Origin: Cryptomeria japonica | Taxonomy: Eukaryota > Streptophyta > Pinopsida > Cupressales > Cupressaceae | Assembly (NCBI RefSeq): GCF_030272615.1 | Contig: NC_081412.1 | Span: forward strand, 98,579,796-98,643,795 | Length of the DNA stretch: 64,000 nucleotides | Direction of reading: 5' to 3' | In this document: positions 49,144-60,131 of the stretch, piece by piece | Layout of the letters: each line of letters begins with the position of its first letter | Position numbering within the stretch: position 1 is the first letter of the stretch | The notes under the pieces: model-generated | The model's input: the letters and a program-made list of their open reading frames with translations, nothing else | Told to the model about the DNA's origin: nothing | The model's database searches: none | Program-made: the position numbers and the translations under genes

Positions 49144-49320
49144 CTCGTCTTCTGCCCTGGTGAACTGCCTCAACTCGATGATCTGACTACCAGTTTCAAT
49201 TGCCTCTCACTCAACAATCTATTGAACACACGCGTAGCTTGCCTCCAATCGGTGATCTGTCCACCCAAAGGAATGCCTCAAGGTACGCAAACAACTCTTC
49301 CACCAACTAGTTCATAACCA

Positions 49321-49332
49321 ACTCTGATACCA
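49321..49332 (-). promoter_or_regulatory. Primer-binding site of element E
   Basis: Minus strand TGGTATCAGAGT, two bases from the LTR end, complementary to initiator Met-tRNA. Confidence 0.85.
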
Positions 49333-49334
49333 AT

Positions 49335-49427
49335 TGATGAAGCCATAACCGACAAACCCTCAAAAGAGAACTGACCGACTTATGCAACAAGAGTAACACA
49401 ACAAAAACAACAATAAAACATAGAAAG
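49335..49427 (-). repeat. Element E, right LTR remnant
   Basis: About 93 bp similar to the first part of 46458-47150. It stops at ATAGAAAG, where LTR F begins; the left copy continues with ATTATAG. Confidence 0.8.
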
Positions 49428-51540
49428 TGTAGTGTCATAAAATTGTGACCCTAGCAATTTTCGATTGCATTAGGGTCCTCACGCATGCGAGTTCGAATCC
49501 TCTAGCTTGATCGAAGACCTAAGATTGCTTAGCCCTCAGAAACAACTTCTTCCTTGGCCTCTGCATTGTTGGCATATGATGAACTGACATGTTGATATGA
49601 TGATAATGTATGTTGTCATTGATGTCAATAAGTGTAAGTGAACTGGTATGCAGATTGGAAGAAGTTGGTGAACCGGTATGAAGAAATGCAATGAACCGGT
49701 GTTGGGGTTTCATTGAGTGTGACTACCGGTTGGTAGTCTCAGCTCTAGGGTTTTCAGCTTAGCAATATCGCTTGTGCGATGCAACCGATGACATTCTATG
49801 TTAAGTTAGCTAAGAGATGAAGATGAGATCGTGATGCCACATCAACTTTGTGCACGTGAAGGATTTCCTTGAGGATCTTGCATGAGAAGATTGACTGCAT
49901 TAAATGTCTACCTCGGGAATAAACATTCTTCTTAGCGGCATGAGAAGAAAGTGTGATGAGTTACTGATTTGTATGTGCGGTGAAGAATGGACGATGTAGA
50001 TTGTCTTGTGATCTGTTTGAAATCGTATTATGCAAAGTGTTTGGACGGTTAGGATTGGACTGCTTGTATTGTAAACCTAAAATGATTAGGGTTTAGGGTT
50101 TATGCTACTAACCTAATTATTGTCTATAAGGTCGATGATGTTTGTTATTGTAAGTTGTTGGAAATTGTTGTGTGTGTATCTGAGTGATGAGATACTTGCC
50201 AAACCAGTAAGAGAAAATTGCAGAATGTGATTGCAGAAGTAGAGGAACCGAAAAGGATCTGCCTTAGCATATAGTACTATTATCAAATCAAAGCTTTACC
50301 TGTTGTCTTCTAACCATTTCAACAGAAGGAAAATCCCTTTGCCAGGTAGCTTTAACAGGCTTATTGTAAATCCTCTAACCAGGTGACTCAAGTTCATTGA
50401 GTTCTTCAAATCCTCTAGCAAGGTAACCTTTAATAGGGTTTCAACCTTTAATAGGCTATATAGCCATCCCTTAACCAGGTGATCTTTAATAGGATCGGCT
50501 CCTATCACAACCTTATTGTAAAGTCTTTAACCGGACTAGGCTCCTAATAGAGCAAGCTTCAAAGGAGTTCAAAAACAAGCTTGTGGGTATTAATCCCCAT
50601 CGTGGTTTTTCCCATTTGGGTTTCCACGTGAAAACTCTGTGTGTCATGTGTTGTGCATTTTTCATGTGATGATTAAGTGTTCTTTATTTAAGTGATTATG
50701 CATGCAGAGCTAATGGTTATGGTATTGGTGACACACCACATGCATATGTTTATGGATAAAGTAGCTATCAAGTATTAAATGTATTTGAAGTGTTCAGACT
50801 TACTGGTCTATGCTGTCTGAAGTCTTATTGTGTTTAATTGGTATTTCCATGGTTAAGTTCAGTGATGAAGACAACTGGTTAGTGTTTTTCTAGCTTGAAA
50901 AAATTGTCAGAAAGTATTTGATTGTACTGATTCACCCCCCCCCTCTCAGTACCAGTTAGGATATTTGTTGTTCATCATTATTCATCATGCATTACCTCGT
51001 CCGCACTTTGCCCTGGAAAAAGGGGTAGGATAGGGGAATGGTGCCAATATCCCCCCTTGGATAGGGGTGTGGTGTCCTTGTCCTCCCAGAAGAGGGGTGT
51101 GGTGCCCCTGTCCCTACCCTATTTTGGGATAGGACCCTTCCTAGGGTTGTATTGTTGGTTGTGCATCGAGCGGGAAACTCCCCTGATGTCGGCCCGTGAT
51201 GAAAATCAAATCCACTAGCATGCATTTAAGGGGCATTCATCCTCTCATTTGGATAAGTTTGATAAGTTGGATAGGTCAAAGTTGGAGAGATTCAAGTTGC
51301 ACAAGCGATCAAGAATTCTTTCCCAACATTGAGCATTCTCAAGTCTTCCTTCAAGGCTAGGTGTTGCATTCAAGTAAAGGATTCAACCATTGACGAGGAG
51401 ATTGATTTCAAAATTCAATTCCACACAAGAATTTCTATCAACATAGCTACTACAGCCTCCCTTGAGGTGATTTACAATTCAGTCTTTCATTTACAGCTAC
51501 TTGCAAGTACATTCTTTCATTACTTGGTTAATTTTACTCA
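49428..51540 (+). mobile_element. Gypsy-type LTR F, split by solo LTR G; right end uncertain
   Basis: It starts TGTAGTGTCATAAAATTGTG. The sequence GCCTCTGCAT at 49566 continues as TGCATTACCTCGTCCGC at 50988 once G is removed, showing one interrupted LTR. The 3' part holds G-rich repeats of the GATAGGGG / GGTGTGGTG type (51030-51130). No coding capacity was found. The right end is not defined: the expected GAAAG duplication and the rest of the E LTR were not found, so a truncation or deletion lies there. Confidence 0.55.
49567..50987 (+). mobile_element. Solo copia LTR G (1421 bp)
   Basis: TGTTGGCATATGATG to TTATTCATCA, flanked by TGCAT at 49562-49566 and 50988-50992. It has the same LTR landmarks as copia A: repeated CCTCTAACCAGG / AATAGGG phrases (50340-50530), GGTTTTTCCCATTTGGGTTTCC (about 50604) and a C-run before CTCTCAGTACCAG (about 50935). 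There is no primer site or gag, so this is a solo LTR from recombination. Confidence 0.9.
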
Positions 51541-52870
51541 ACAGAATTCATGATGATTACATTTGGCTAGATAAACCGTATCAAATTACTAAAGAAGATT
51601 TGAAGGTGGTTACTGGTCTTTGTTCAAAAGGAACCATACTTGCAAAGAAATATGTAAGGAACAAACAGGTTGAAGCATTGACAAGTGTAATAGGAGATCA
51701 AGGAGATCTATGAATTGACACTATTTCATGAGACAGTTCATGCAAGGAATACTTTCATGAACTCTAGAAGAACTTAATTCTCAGACATAAGATCTTGAAA
51801 AGTCATGTTGAGAATTACAAAGATACCATTACCTCCTTGATAAATACTAATTATTACTTTATGGAAGCTGTGTTGCCTTAGATGGTCTAGTTATCAAGTT
51901 TTGGATACGAAATCAGTGAAGAAGAATGTATAATGTATGCAGATGAACCACTTAGGCTTTAAGTAGATTCCACAAAAGATAAGTTGAAACTTATGAAGAA
52001 CTTGTTGGTTTAGATGTTGTTGATCAAGTGGCTCTAGAAGGACCCTCCTCTAGCAGGAAGAAAAATAGAAGATCAATTGAGCCCCCTGCTTCAATCGCTA
52101 AAAAGAGAAAATCAGTTAGAAAAGATAACGCTGAAATTATAAGCATTGATGATGTTGAGAATATTGAGGTTGATGTTAAGGAGAAAGAGATAGTAGTAGT
52201 GGAAGAAGTTTTGCAAGAGAAACCTTTAGGTTCTCCTTATGAAGATCCTTTTGAAGTTGACAAAATTTTGAAGGTTCTTGAGGAACATGATGGATTTAAG
52301 AAAATTACAGATGCATAGTTATTGCAACCATCGTATGGTCAAGATAGGATTGAAGAAGCTTTGATTATTTATTTACTTCAAAATGATACAGCTCTTGGTT
52401 CAGTTGAGAATGTGCTCCTGAAAGAATTATTTGAATAGTTGAGTGAGAAATTAGCCCTTAAAGCCTACATGACAGATAAACTAGATATTGAAGATGAAGT
52501 GTAGAGAGCGATGAGCAAAAAGTATGTTATTGCACAAAAGAAGTTAATTGGATGCATTAAGGACATGAGGAAGTATGTGAGTGCAATTGCTAGTGTCTAC
52601 AAGTATTGCATCATGTAGCCCGCTGTCACAACAAATCATAAGGCAAAGATTGACTCCCTTGAATTTGAGATGAGTAATTTAGCTAAGTCATTCAATATTT
52701 CCAATGATAAGTGTGGTGCTTTGAGAAAGAATATTAACTCTATACAGTTATAATTATCCTTGGTGTAGAAATAAAGAGATGAATTTTATAGAAAATTTTG
52801 GATGGTTAAAGAATTTATTGCATGATACATGAAAAATTAGGGTTTCCACAATTAGATATATGAAAAACCA
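51541..52870 (+). pseudogene. Decayed gene, unrecognised: globular head, charged linker, helical tail
   Basis: An N-terminal segment (51546-51713; WLDKPYQITKEDLKVVTGL, KYVRNKQVEALTSV) is followed by broken sequence, then from about 52000 one frame with an acidic and basic linker (SSSRKKNRRSIEPPASIAKK, EEVLQEKPLGSPYEDPFEVD) and a long helical, coiled-coil-like region to about 52860 (MSKKYVIAQKKLIGCIKDMR). Most stops in that frame are TAG (52315, 52437, 52502, 52617 and later). The layout recalls LINE-1 ORF3: a head with an ITKEDL/DEDLIA-like helix, a charged linker and a coiled coil. It may be an accessory ORF of a retrotransposon whose LTR is F, or a separate decayed gene; no function is known. 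Confidence 0.55.
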
Positions 52871-55800
52871 CTAATTTTTACTTAGGGACCATTACATTAC
52901 AAGAGGGGTAAACCCAGTGGATCTAGTCACAAATCAACAAGGATATGACTCAATTCTATCAGATTTCCACAATCCATAATAATTAATTGAGTGACTTCTG
53001 GATTTGATTGTGTGCAATTTTTTAATCAGTAACGTTTCAGATCACACTCCGTGATCCATCATCAGGATGAAAGTTCAAAGATAGGACTGAGAATTCTATT
53101 GCATTTACTAGATATTTGGATTGATTACCCTCTTTTAAGTTGAATTATGAAAATATTAAAATTAGGGTAAATATGTTGGAATTGAAGTAAAAATACATAA
53201 ACAGTAAGCTACAATTGTTGGATTAAACCACAAACCTGGATCTAAGGAATGTAAGTGTATTCGGATTTGTTCCCAAAAGGAGCTCCTGAAATGTTGGGAC
53301 TGGTATACCCATCACACAGGTCCTTCATACTTTTTGTCATCCAAAGGGGAATCTGTTTGTCACTGTAAATAAAGAGAATTCTGAATATCACAATGATGGG
53401 ATGGGGTATGGGATAAACTAGCCTAGTCTATGCTCTTGGATCCTTTCCTTGGATCACCTGGTGTTCTCTACACACCCTAGGGTCTTTTAGGACTTCCCTT
53501 TGCTTGAGGAATCCCTTTACCATGCCCAATCCACCCACCAATTAGTTGCAATGCTGCTTCTAAGGTCTCACCTACTCATGAGACTCAAATCCCCTTACTA
53601 TGGCTAATAAGGGCTAAGCTGGTTCCACATTTCCCAAGGTCTTAGCAAGGTTGTTTTAGGTCTTTTTCAAAGTTTTTCCACCCATTCATGAGCCCCCAAG
53701 AGGTTTCAAGCCTTTAACCCCTTCCCAATTTCACAATTTAGTGTTTTTGCCTTCAGAAAGGGCTACAAGGATTAGGACCAATTAGGCCTCCTAACCGGTC
53801 TTCTAGGGCTCCCTCTCACAAACGATGCACAAACAACCCAATCTCCCAAAAAGGAATACCATTAATTTGGAAAGGACTCAAGGATTTTCTAGGTTTTAGG
53901 CCTCCAGGTGTCCGTACTCTGTCCTTGGTGGATTTTAAGGTTTTTGAGGGTTTTTGTGAGGGTTTTTAGAGTCTGTCTGGGTCACAGTGAAGGTTTTGTA
54001 TTCTAGCCACCTTGTTTGGATTGGTGGAGGCTCCTCCTTCACACCAATGATTCTTCACTCACTCCTCTACACTTCCTTCAAAGGATGCACTCTCCACTAA
54101 TCAACCTTGCTCTCCAAGACCTCTGCACCAACATCCATTCCTAACCGGACACTATCCAGTCTCGCCTAGGAATGGGTATATGCTTGGCCTCCTTGCATTT
54201 ACAAGGGCCTTGCTTTCTTAGGAATATAGTACAAATTCTCCACATCCATTCCCAATGGTTTCATGGTGGTTCCATAATGGGGAATGGAGTCAAGACTTCA
54301 TTTACTCAAACCAGACCAAAACTGGACAGTAAGACTGCAATTCACAAACTATTTACAAACACACTCTACCGGTAATCAAAAAGATAATATAATCACTCAC
54401 AATGAAGTTATATACATCAAAGAAAATGTTCCACATAGGTTTGATCACAAATCAGTCCATTTGCTTGCTCGGTAACTTCATTCAACACAGACTGGTAACT
54501 CAAAAACAGTCACAGTCAATACAGTTTGCTTGAGCCGTACAATATCTGACAACCAACCCTTTGACTTAGGGTTGAAAACATATTATACTACCCATAACTC
54601 AATCGGTGTGCCACATTTAGGGTTGTCCATGCCAACCTAACGATTTTGACAACATGGTGGAAAAGTTGCTTGACAACTTTTAAAAGTTGTCATGCAACTT
54701 TTGCAACTTTTGAGCAACTTTCCCAATGTTGCTCTTCATGACTCCTAGACCCACAATGAGCCAACCTAAGGTCACCACCATGATATGACCCCTAAACACC
54801 TCCAAGACACACATAACCTCCATTTTCAAAGCAATCACAATTTTGACTTATGACCCCTAAGATCCCCTCTAGGACCTATGAGCACTTGGCTCATTATTTT
54901 ATATACAATGGCTTCATAAGAAGCATAATACCAACAAAACAAAAAGGAGGGAGAGATTGAAAGGGTGCTCCTGCACCACACAACTCCATACTTTCTCCTG
55001 CACATGCTAGAGAAGGGAAATAGGCTGGGAATAGGGGTTTTCCTTAGGTCAAACCCCAATTTTAGAATTAACCATGAAATATAAATGAAATGTAATTGAA
55101 TTATAGCGATGGAAATGTTCTCCTTTTGAGGGAGATGCTGAATAATGATTGAAACACTAATGATATACCTTTTAATGGAGTTTTGTTTGTCTCCACAAGG
55201 AATTAGGGTTTCATTAAGTCTTCATAAATATAGAACATGAATGTCAACTCCAATACTTGAATCTTGACCTTACTTCTGCTCCAATGCTTGAGAGAAGATT
55301 GATTACTTGTTCACTTGAATTTGAATGTTTTATTACTTGATAGATGTGTGATTCCTTTTTTGGATATATCAAAAGGAGATGGGAAGACCTCTTTTTATAC
55401 CCGCTCATTGAAAAATAACAATTTTTTGACATGAGCTGACAAAAGATCTAGGTCCCAACTAAAATAATGTGACCGTTAAGGGGCCCAAAAATGTGTCCTA
55501 ATTAGAAGGACCAGGGCACTGGGAACTCTATTCCCTGAGGACTAGGGTGCTAGGCACTCTGGTCTCTAAGGACTAGAGCATTAGTGCCCTAGTCTTGACC
55601 AATCAAGAACAAAGAAACAAAGGGCAGATGAAGTGCAAGTTGCATGGTGTGAGCAGAATCAGGGCTCCAATCAGGCCTTGGGAAATGAATGCCAAGGTGA
55701 GGGCCCAATTGAGGACAAAATTGTAAGGTAATACAATTTAGGAAGCTACATTTAGCCCCCGCTTGAGTGAGAGTATGAGACTGATCATACTCTCGGTAAA

Positions 55801-56324
55801 GTACAAAGGTTCATATTGAAAAGATTTCATCAAGATGCTAAAGATGCAAGACACACCAAGCCCCCAGTGGACATCATAAGAAAGAGAGAGAAAGGGAACC
55901 ATGACTACTAGTCTAGTAAGATTCACTTACCGTGAGTCATGAAAAGAAAAGTACAAAACTTACGAAGAAAAAGACTAAGTTTGCAAAGTAACTTTAGTAT
56001 CAAGATATGCAAAGAGAAATATTGAGTGAAGTGTATGTCCCCACATTAAGTGATTGTGTATGCCACAATGGGAGAAATTTCTTTAAGGTAGTATACATGC
56101 ATCCAAAAGACAAGCACACTATCACAATGGTATGCCCCAAAGAAGGACAAACCAAAGGATAATGATCACAAAACATAAAACACATAAGGGCTCTACTTAA
56201 CTATGGGGTTAGTATGCTCTTATGATAAATAATGTATATCTTGAAGTATTTGCATTGAATTGACCTAATCCCCCAAAGAAAGTAGAACCACAATGGAAGA
56301 AGGGTGCACGTGTCTTGAGTCAAC
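52871..56324. other. Long stretch without a recognisable gene
   Basis: No domain was seen. The DNA is less AT-rich at 53430-54200 and resembles an old LTR. It contains the inverted repeat at 54665. All ORFs here are below 80 codons and show no motif. Confidence 0.5.
54665..54698. repeat. Inverted repeat, two 17-bp arms with no spacer
   Basis: GTTGCTTGACAACTTTT (54665-54681) is followed at once by AAAAGTTGTCATGCAAC (54682-54698), complementary except for one base. Further CAACTTTT copies follow to about 54722. Confidence 0.9.
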
Positions 56325-56860
56325 ATGGGAGAGACCAAAAGAGATCTCAACATTTTGCATCATCCTTACACTAATGAAGATTGTGCCAAATGTATTGATT
56401 TCTGGAAGAGCACAAGTGGAGGAGAATTCTTTCTTAGTGATAGTCTGGTGTCATGGTTGAGTAAGAAACATGATTCATTGTTCCTATCTACAATAGAAGT
56501 AGAATATATTGCAGTAAATTTATGTTGCACTCAAGTATTGTGGGTGAAGAAGAACCTGAAGGAGATGAAGGTAGACTTTGATGAGCCTATTTTAGTTATT
56601 TCTAACAATACAAGTGTTATCGATATATTAAAGAATCCAGTAATGAATTGAAGGACAAGACACATTACAATTAAGTAACATTTTCTAAGAGAAAAGGTTA
56701 TAGACAAGTGAAGTTCTAGTTTGTTGAGACTAAGGAATAGATTGTAGATATCTTCATAAAACATTGTCTTAAGGATACTTTAGAGTATATTCAAAAGAAG
56801 CTAGGAGTTGTTTCTTTATCCTCTTGAATCAAGAGGAAGTACAAGTTGAGGGGGGTTGTT
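56325..56860 (+). pseudogene. Copia D RNase H fragment
   Basis: This is the C-terminal end of a copia polyprotein. KSTSGGEFFLSDSLVSWLSKKH (near 56406) is the DRKSTSGG segment, STIEVEYIAVNLCCTQVLWVKK corresponds to STAEAEYVA, then SNNTSVIDILKNPVMN and RTRHITIK after a TGA near 56649. The upstream part, with DADW and RT, is missing. Stops follow up to the 3' region. Confidence 0.8.
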
Positions 56861-57217
56861 GAATCCTTGCTACATGAAGGCTTGGTGGTCTTACAGAATG
56901 TTTCAAAAATGCTTGTGCTGAAAATATAGATATCAGAAGGATTGTTGGTTCATGGACTCAGGGGGAGTTCCAGTCTGTTTAGACTAAGGAACAAATTGTA
57001 GATATCTTCACAAAACCTTGTCCTAAGGATACTTTAGAGTATCTTCAAAAGAAGCTAGGAGTTGTTTCTTTCTCCTCTTGAATCAAGAGGAAGTATAGGT
57101 TGAGGGGGGTGTTGACTCCTTGCTACAAGAAGTCTTGGTGGTCTTGCATAATGTTTCAAAAATGCTTGTGCGGAAAATATACATATCAGAAGGATTGGGT
57201 TCATGGACGCAGGGGGA
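56712..57217 (+). repeat. Tandem duplication of copia D 3' end, 254-bp unit
   Basis: AGTTCTAGTTTGTTGAGACTAAGG at 56712 recurs as AGTTCCAGTCTGTTTAGACTAAGG at 56966. Both copies continue with TTGTAGATATCTTCA, CTTAAGGATACTTTAGAGTAT or a near match, AAGAAGCTAGGAGTTGTTTC and TTGAATCAAGAGGAAGTA. The second copy often keeps the more coding-like reading (DIFTKPCPKDTLEYL-like), so the duplication carries the end of the pol gene. Confidence 0.9.
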
Positions 57218-57464
57218 GTCTATCTAGAAGACAATTTTTGGATTAAGTGGTAAACTAGTATAAACAAATAGAATTGGATAGTTGGCCTTTTCCATTGATA
57301 TCAAAGGGGGAGAAATGACCTCAAAATGCTAAAATTTCTTAAAAGGTGATTGAAAGTGAGTGGAAATCAAGTTATTTCAAATAGGGAGAGTTCATGATCT
57401 TGACACATTAGATTTATCAAATTATGTTGTTGTTCCAACAACATTTTGTTGTTTGTCATCAATG

Positions 57465-58900
57465 ACAAAGGGGAAGATTGTTGAATATGTGTTGTCATTG
57501 ATGTGAAAGGATGTTGTCATTAAGTGGTATTGATGGACATATGTTATCACTTGAGTATCAAACTGTTGCTTATTTTTATGGCATCTAGAAGGTTGAAGAA
57601 AGTATATTAGTGTCTTGTCATATTAGATAATTTTGAGTTGTGGTAGTACTATGGATTGATATGATTGTGGAATCAGCTGGGATATGTTTATAATATCATG
57701 GCGCAACTACTCATGTTGATAGAAGTGTTCCAAAAATATGTTCCAAAGTGATTGAAGTTTGTTACCCAAATAATGATCTTGGTCTGGTAACTTGTTGTGA
57801 TCTAGATTTTTTCAAGCTTAATAGTTATGTCCTGTAGTTTTAAAGGGAGTATGTTTACTCATATTTTATTAGTATCTAGAGTTTTTTGAGTTGTGGCATA
57901 GTGGAACATAATGTTTGTTTTCTTAGTTTGGCTACTATGTTGTTGGTCTACTTGGGTCATATTCCAGAGTTATGTTAGTTTGGTTACTATGTTGTTGGTC
58001 GATCTAGGTCATGTTCTAGAGTGATGTGGTAGTGATTTGATGTGTATGTTGTTGGAGATTAAGGTTTGATGTCCTTTGGGACTAGATAAATCCTTCATAG
58101 GATATACAAGATGTGTTACCTTGTGTGGAACCATGTACAAGTTGTTTGGTCTATAACAATTACACGATTGATATTGTCGACTTGTATATGTGTTGCATTT
58201 GTGTCTGATAGAGATTGTGTGTGGACAAACTTTGGGACCAAATCAAGCTACCTTATGAAGTGTGTTTTGTGTTTGTTTATTTTAGTAGTGTGTGTGCTAA
58301 TTAGACTTGGCCCGTTACATGTTTGATGAAGAAGGTTTTGTGTGGCCAACCTTAAAATGGTTGATTATGTATTGGGATGAAATAATTATAAATGCAATTA
58401 CAATACATATATATTTATGTGCCTCAAATTAATGTTTATGTGTACTTATAAGGTTATAAGTTAATATAATGTGAATTTGAGAATGATGTTGAGTGTAGTA
58501 TCCTTATTTATGCGTGTCATTATCAAGATATTATATGTTGTGTAGGAGAGTGTTTAGAGGTTGATAAAGTCAAATGAAAGATGTGTGTTGAAGCTAAAGG
58601 TCCTTAATTCATATCATTCTTATTATTGAGATTAAAGCCCTAGTTGGTAAGTTGATGTTCATATCTTGGCATAGGGGATAGGTGTCTCTAGTGGGTTGGT
58701 GCTTACAAATACATTAGGAGATTAGTGTCTATGGTAGCTTGATTCCTACTCAATTATTATAAGTGATTGATTATTTTGTGAGGCTAGATTTTGGCAATAT
58801 ATCCAAGTATCTATTATCACCATGGTTTTTCCCATCTTGAGTTTCCACATATATCTATTGTTATTTGTGTGAAGGTGTTTTTATTTTTTTTGTTTATTTG
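57465..58900 (+). mobile_element. Copia D purine tract and 3' LTR (right end truncated)
   Basis: ACAAAGGGGAAGAT ends at 57478 and TGTTGAATATGTGTTGTC begins the LTR. Near 58820, CATGGTTTTTCCCATCTTGAGTTTCCACA matches the common copia LTR landmark. Other copia LTRs here continue for 330-430 bp past that landmark; this one runs into an antisense RT scrap at about 58925, so its end is lost. Confidence 0.7.
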
Positions 58901-58924
58901 TTGCATCGTTAAGGAATCCAAATT

Positions 58925-59098
58925 TAATTTATGCCAAAAACATTCTGATAGCCTCTAGTTTAGCTATCGAAGAAAATATCTCCTCACAATCTACACCTTC
59001 AACTTGAGCACATCCTTTGCACACCGATCTAGCCTTATCCCTTATCACTTTACCTTCTTCATACAACTTATTTCTAAACACCCACTTAGTGCCTATTG
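58925..59098 (-). pseudogene. Copia RT fragment
   Basis: The minus strand reads TIGTKWVFRNKLYEEGK, then ARSVCKGCAQVEG and IFSSIAKLEAIRM, the start of the copia RT domain as in A and C. It is a scrap of under 60 codons, of a lineage different from A and C. Confidence 0.8.
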
Positions 59099-59171
59099 TA
59101 TACACTCAAAAAATGGCTATGAATAATTAAATAAATATTTATTATATATTTAATGTTTTTTTTAAGAAAGT

Positions 59172-59191
59172 GCTATCAAGGTGGGGATAGC
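59172..59191 (-). promoter_or_regulatory. LINE-3 3' hairpin
   Basis: On the minus strand GCTATC pairs with GATAGC across the 8-nt loop CCCACCTT, followed by ACTTTCTTAAAAAAAA. It is equivalent in size and place to the hairpins at 11572 and 43285. Confidence 0.65.
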
Positions 59192-59320
59192 GCCCTTATA
59201 TTGATCAAAAGAGAATTACATTATATGATCATCAGATTCCTTCTCCCTACTAGCCCATCACACACAACACAACAAAAATAACACTACCAACCTAATCAAC
59301 CCAAAATAACCAAGACAACA

Positions 59321-59905
59321 CTAAAGAAGCCACATGATAGTGGCCACTCGCTCTCCAATTATGCCCACCTTGTCAATGCTAGCCTCCGATAGCCACCCAA
59401 CTTCTTTCTGCACCATTCTTCGAAAAGGTGCCAAATCTGCATTTGTGACCCCTACTCTGAACACCTCCCAGGCCTTTGCCATGAACTCCACCTTTTTGTT
59501 TCTCTGAGCGACCGCCTCCATCTGTGTTTCATCTTCTGAATCCGAGCACTCAACATCCGAAATGAAGCAAGCAGGGTTAAAGTAGGGGCCCAGAATGCTA
59601 GCCCACTCCTCCTCTACCTCCATTACCGCTCCACCCACAAACTTCGTATCTTCCTCCCGTACAAAGCTTGCAATTTTCTCCATGCATGGCTCTTTTGATG
59701 GCATAACATCAACTAAAAGGCATAAAATAGTTTCATAAATAAACCCATCACACCAATGTCGGTCCTCGCTTAACGCATTGTCAACCAAATCATGGATAAC
59801 GGATTGTCCTTCTGGCTCGATGTCAAAGAGCCAATCACATTTCTCTTCCAAGGTTTCCTCACGACATAAGCAACTTAACCCAAAATGATGCACCATTGTT
59901 ACCAC
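59321..59905 (-). CDS. LINE-3 ORF3: acidic protein of unknown function, 3' of ORF2
   Basis: A 194-codon open frame on the minus strand, with a possible first ATG at 59896. Reading upstream in the same frame gives coding-like sequence through a TAG near 59930 (before CVSTVV) and another near 59965 (before NYLEAIGLFKQ), so the ancestral ORF was longer and probably began near 60035. The protein is rich in Asp and Glu (VEEEWASILG, DVECSDSEDETQ), predicted mostly helical, with several Cys in the first third. No domain was recognised. It lies about 230 bp after the RNase H stop and before the 3' hairpin, the same position as ORF3 of LINE-1, with no similarity visible by eye. Confidence 0.6.
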   Translation of the reverse strand: MVTMVHHFGLSCLCREETLEEKCDWLFDIEPEGQSVIHDLVDNALSEDRHWCDGFIYETILCLLVDVMPSKEPCMEKIASFVREEDTKFVGGAVMEVEEEWASILGPYFNPACFISDVECSDSEDETQMEAVAQRNKKVEFMAKAWEVFRVGVTNADLAPFRRMVQKEVGWLSEASIDKVGIIGERVATIMWLL

Positions 59906-60131
59906 TGTGGATACACACTATTCCACGCTCTGCTTAAATAGACCGATCGCCTCTAGATAGTTCTACTGGCACTTCAATCAAGCCAACCACCAGCTCTGTC
60001 CTCCACTGGATCCTTATTGCACAGACACAATCCATTCTTAGAGAGCCGTAAAAAAAATTGTCCAAACCACATGATATTGCACAGAAGAGATAGGACCTCT
60101 CCTCTCCCAACAAACCAATCGATGGAGCACC

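Larger units (their letters stand above)
46458..49427 (-). mobile_element. Gypsy-like element E with gag and protease only
   Basis: The minus-strand LTR 3' ends are TGATGCAGCC (46458) and TGATGAAGCC (49335), read on plus. The Met-tRNA primer site lies at 49321-49332, then gag and protease at 49143-47581. No RT, RNase H or integrase is present; the region after protease (47580-47230) keeps only a short conserved stretch (VWIINEHGVF near 47330) before LTR-like sequence. The right LTR is cut after about 93 bp by LTR F. This layout matches the non-autonomous TR-GAG class of plant LTR elements, or a pol deletion. Confidence 0.7.

Noticed and set aside
47234-49317. Plus-strand open frames of 66-171 codons across element E
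   Set aside because: They are antisense to the gag-protease gene, rich in Ser, Phe and Leu, with no motif.
54172-54475. Two overlapping ORFs of 63 and 67 codons
   Set aside because: They have no domain, lie in a transposon-like stretch and overlap each other in different frames.
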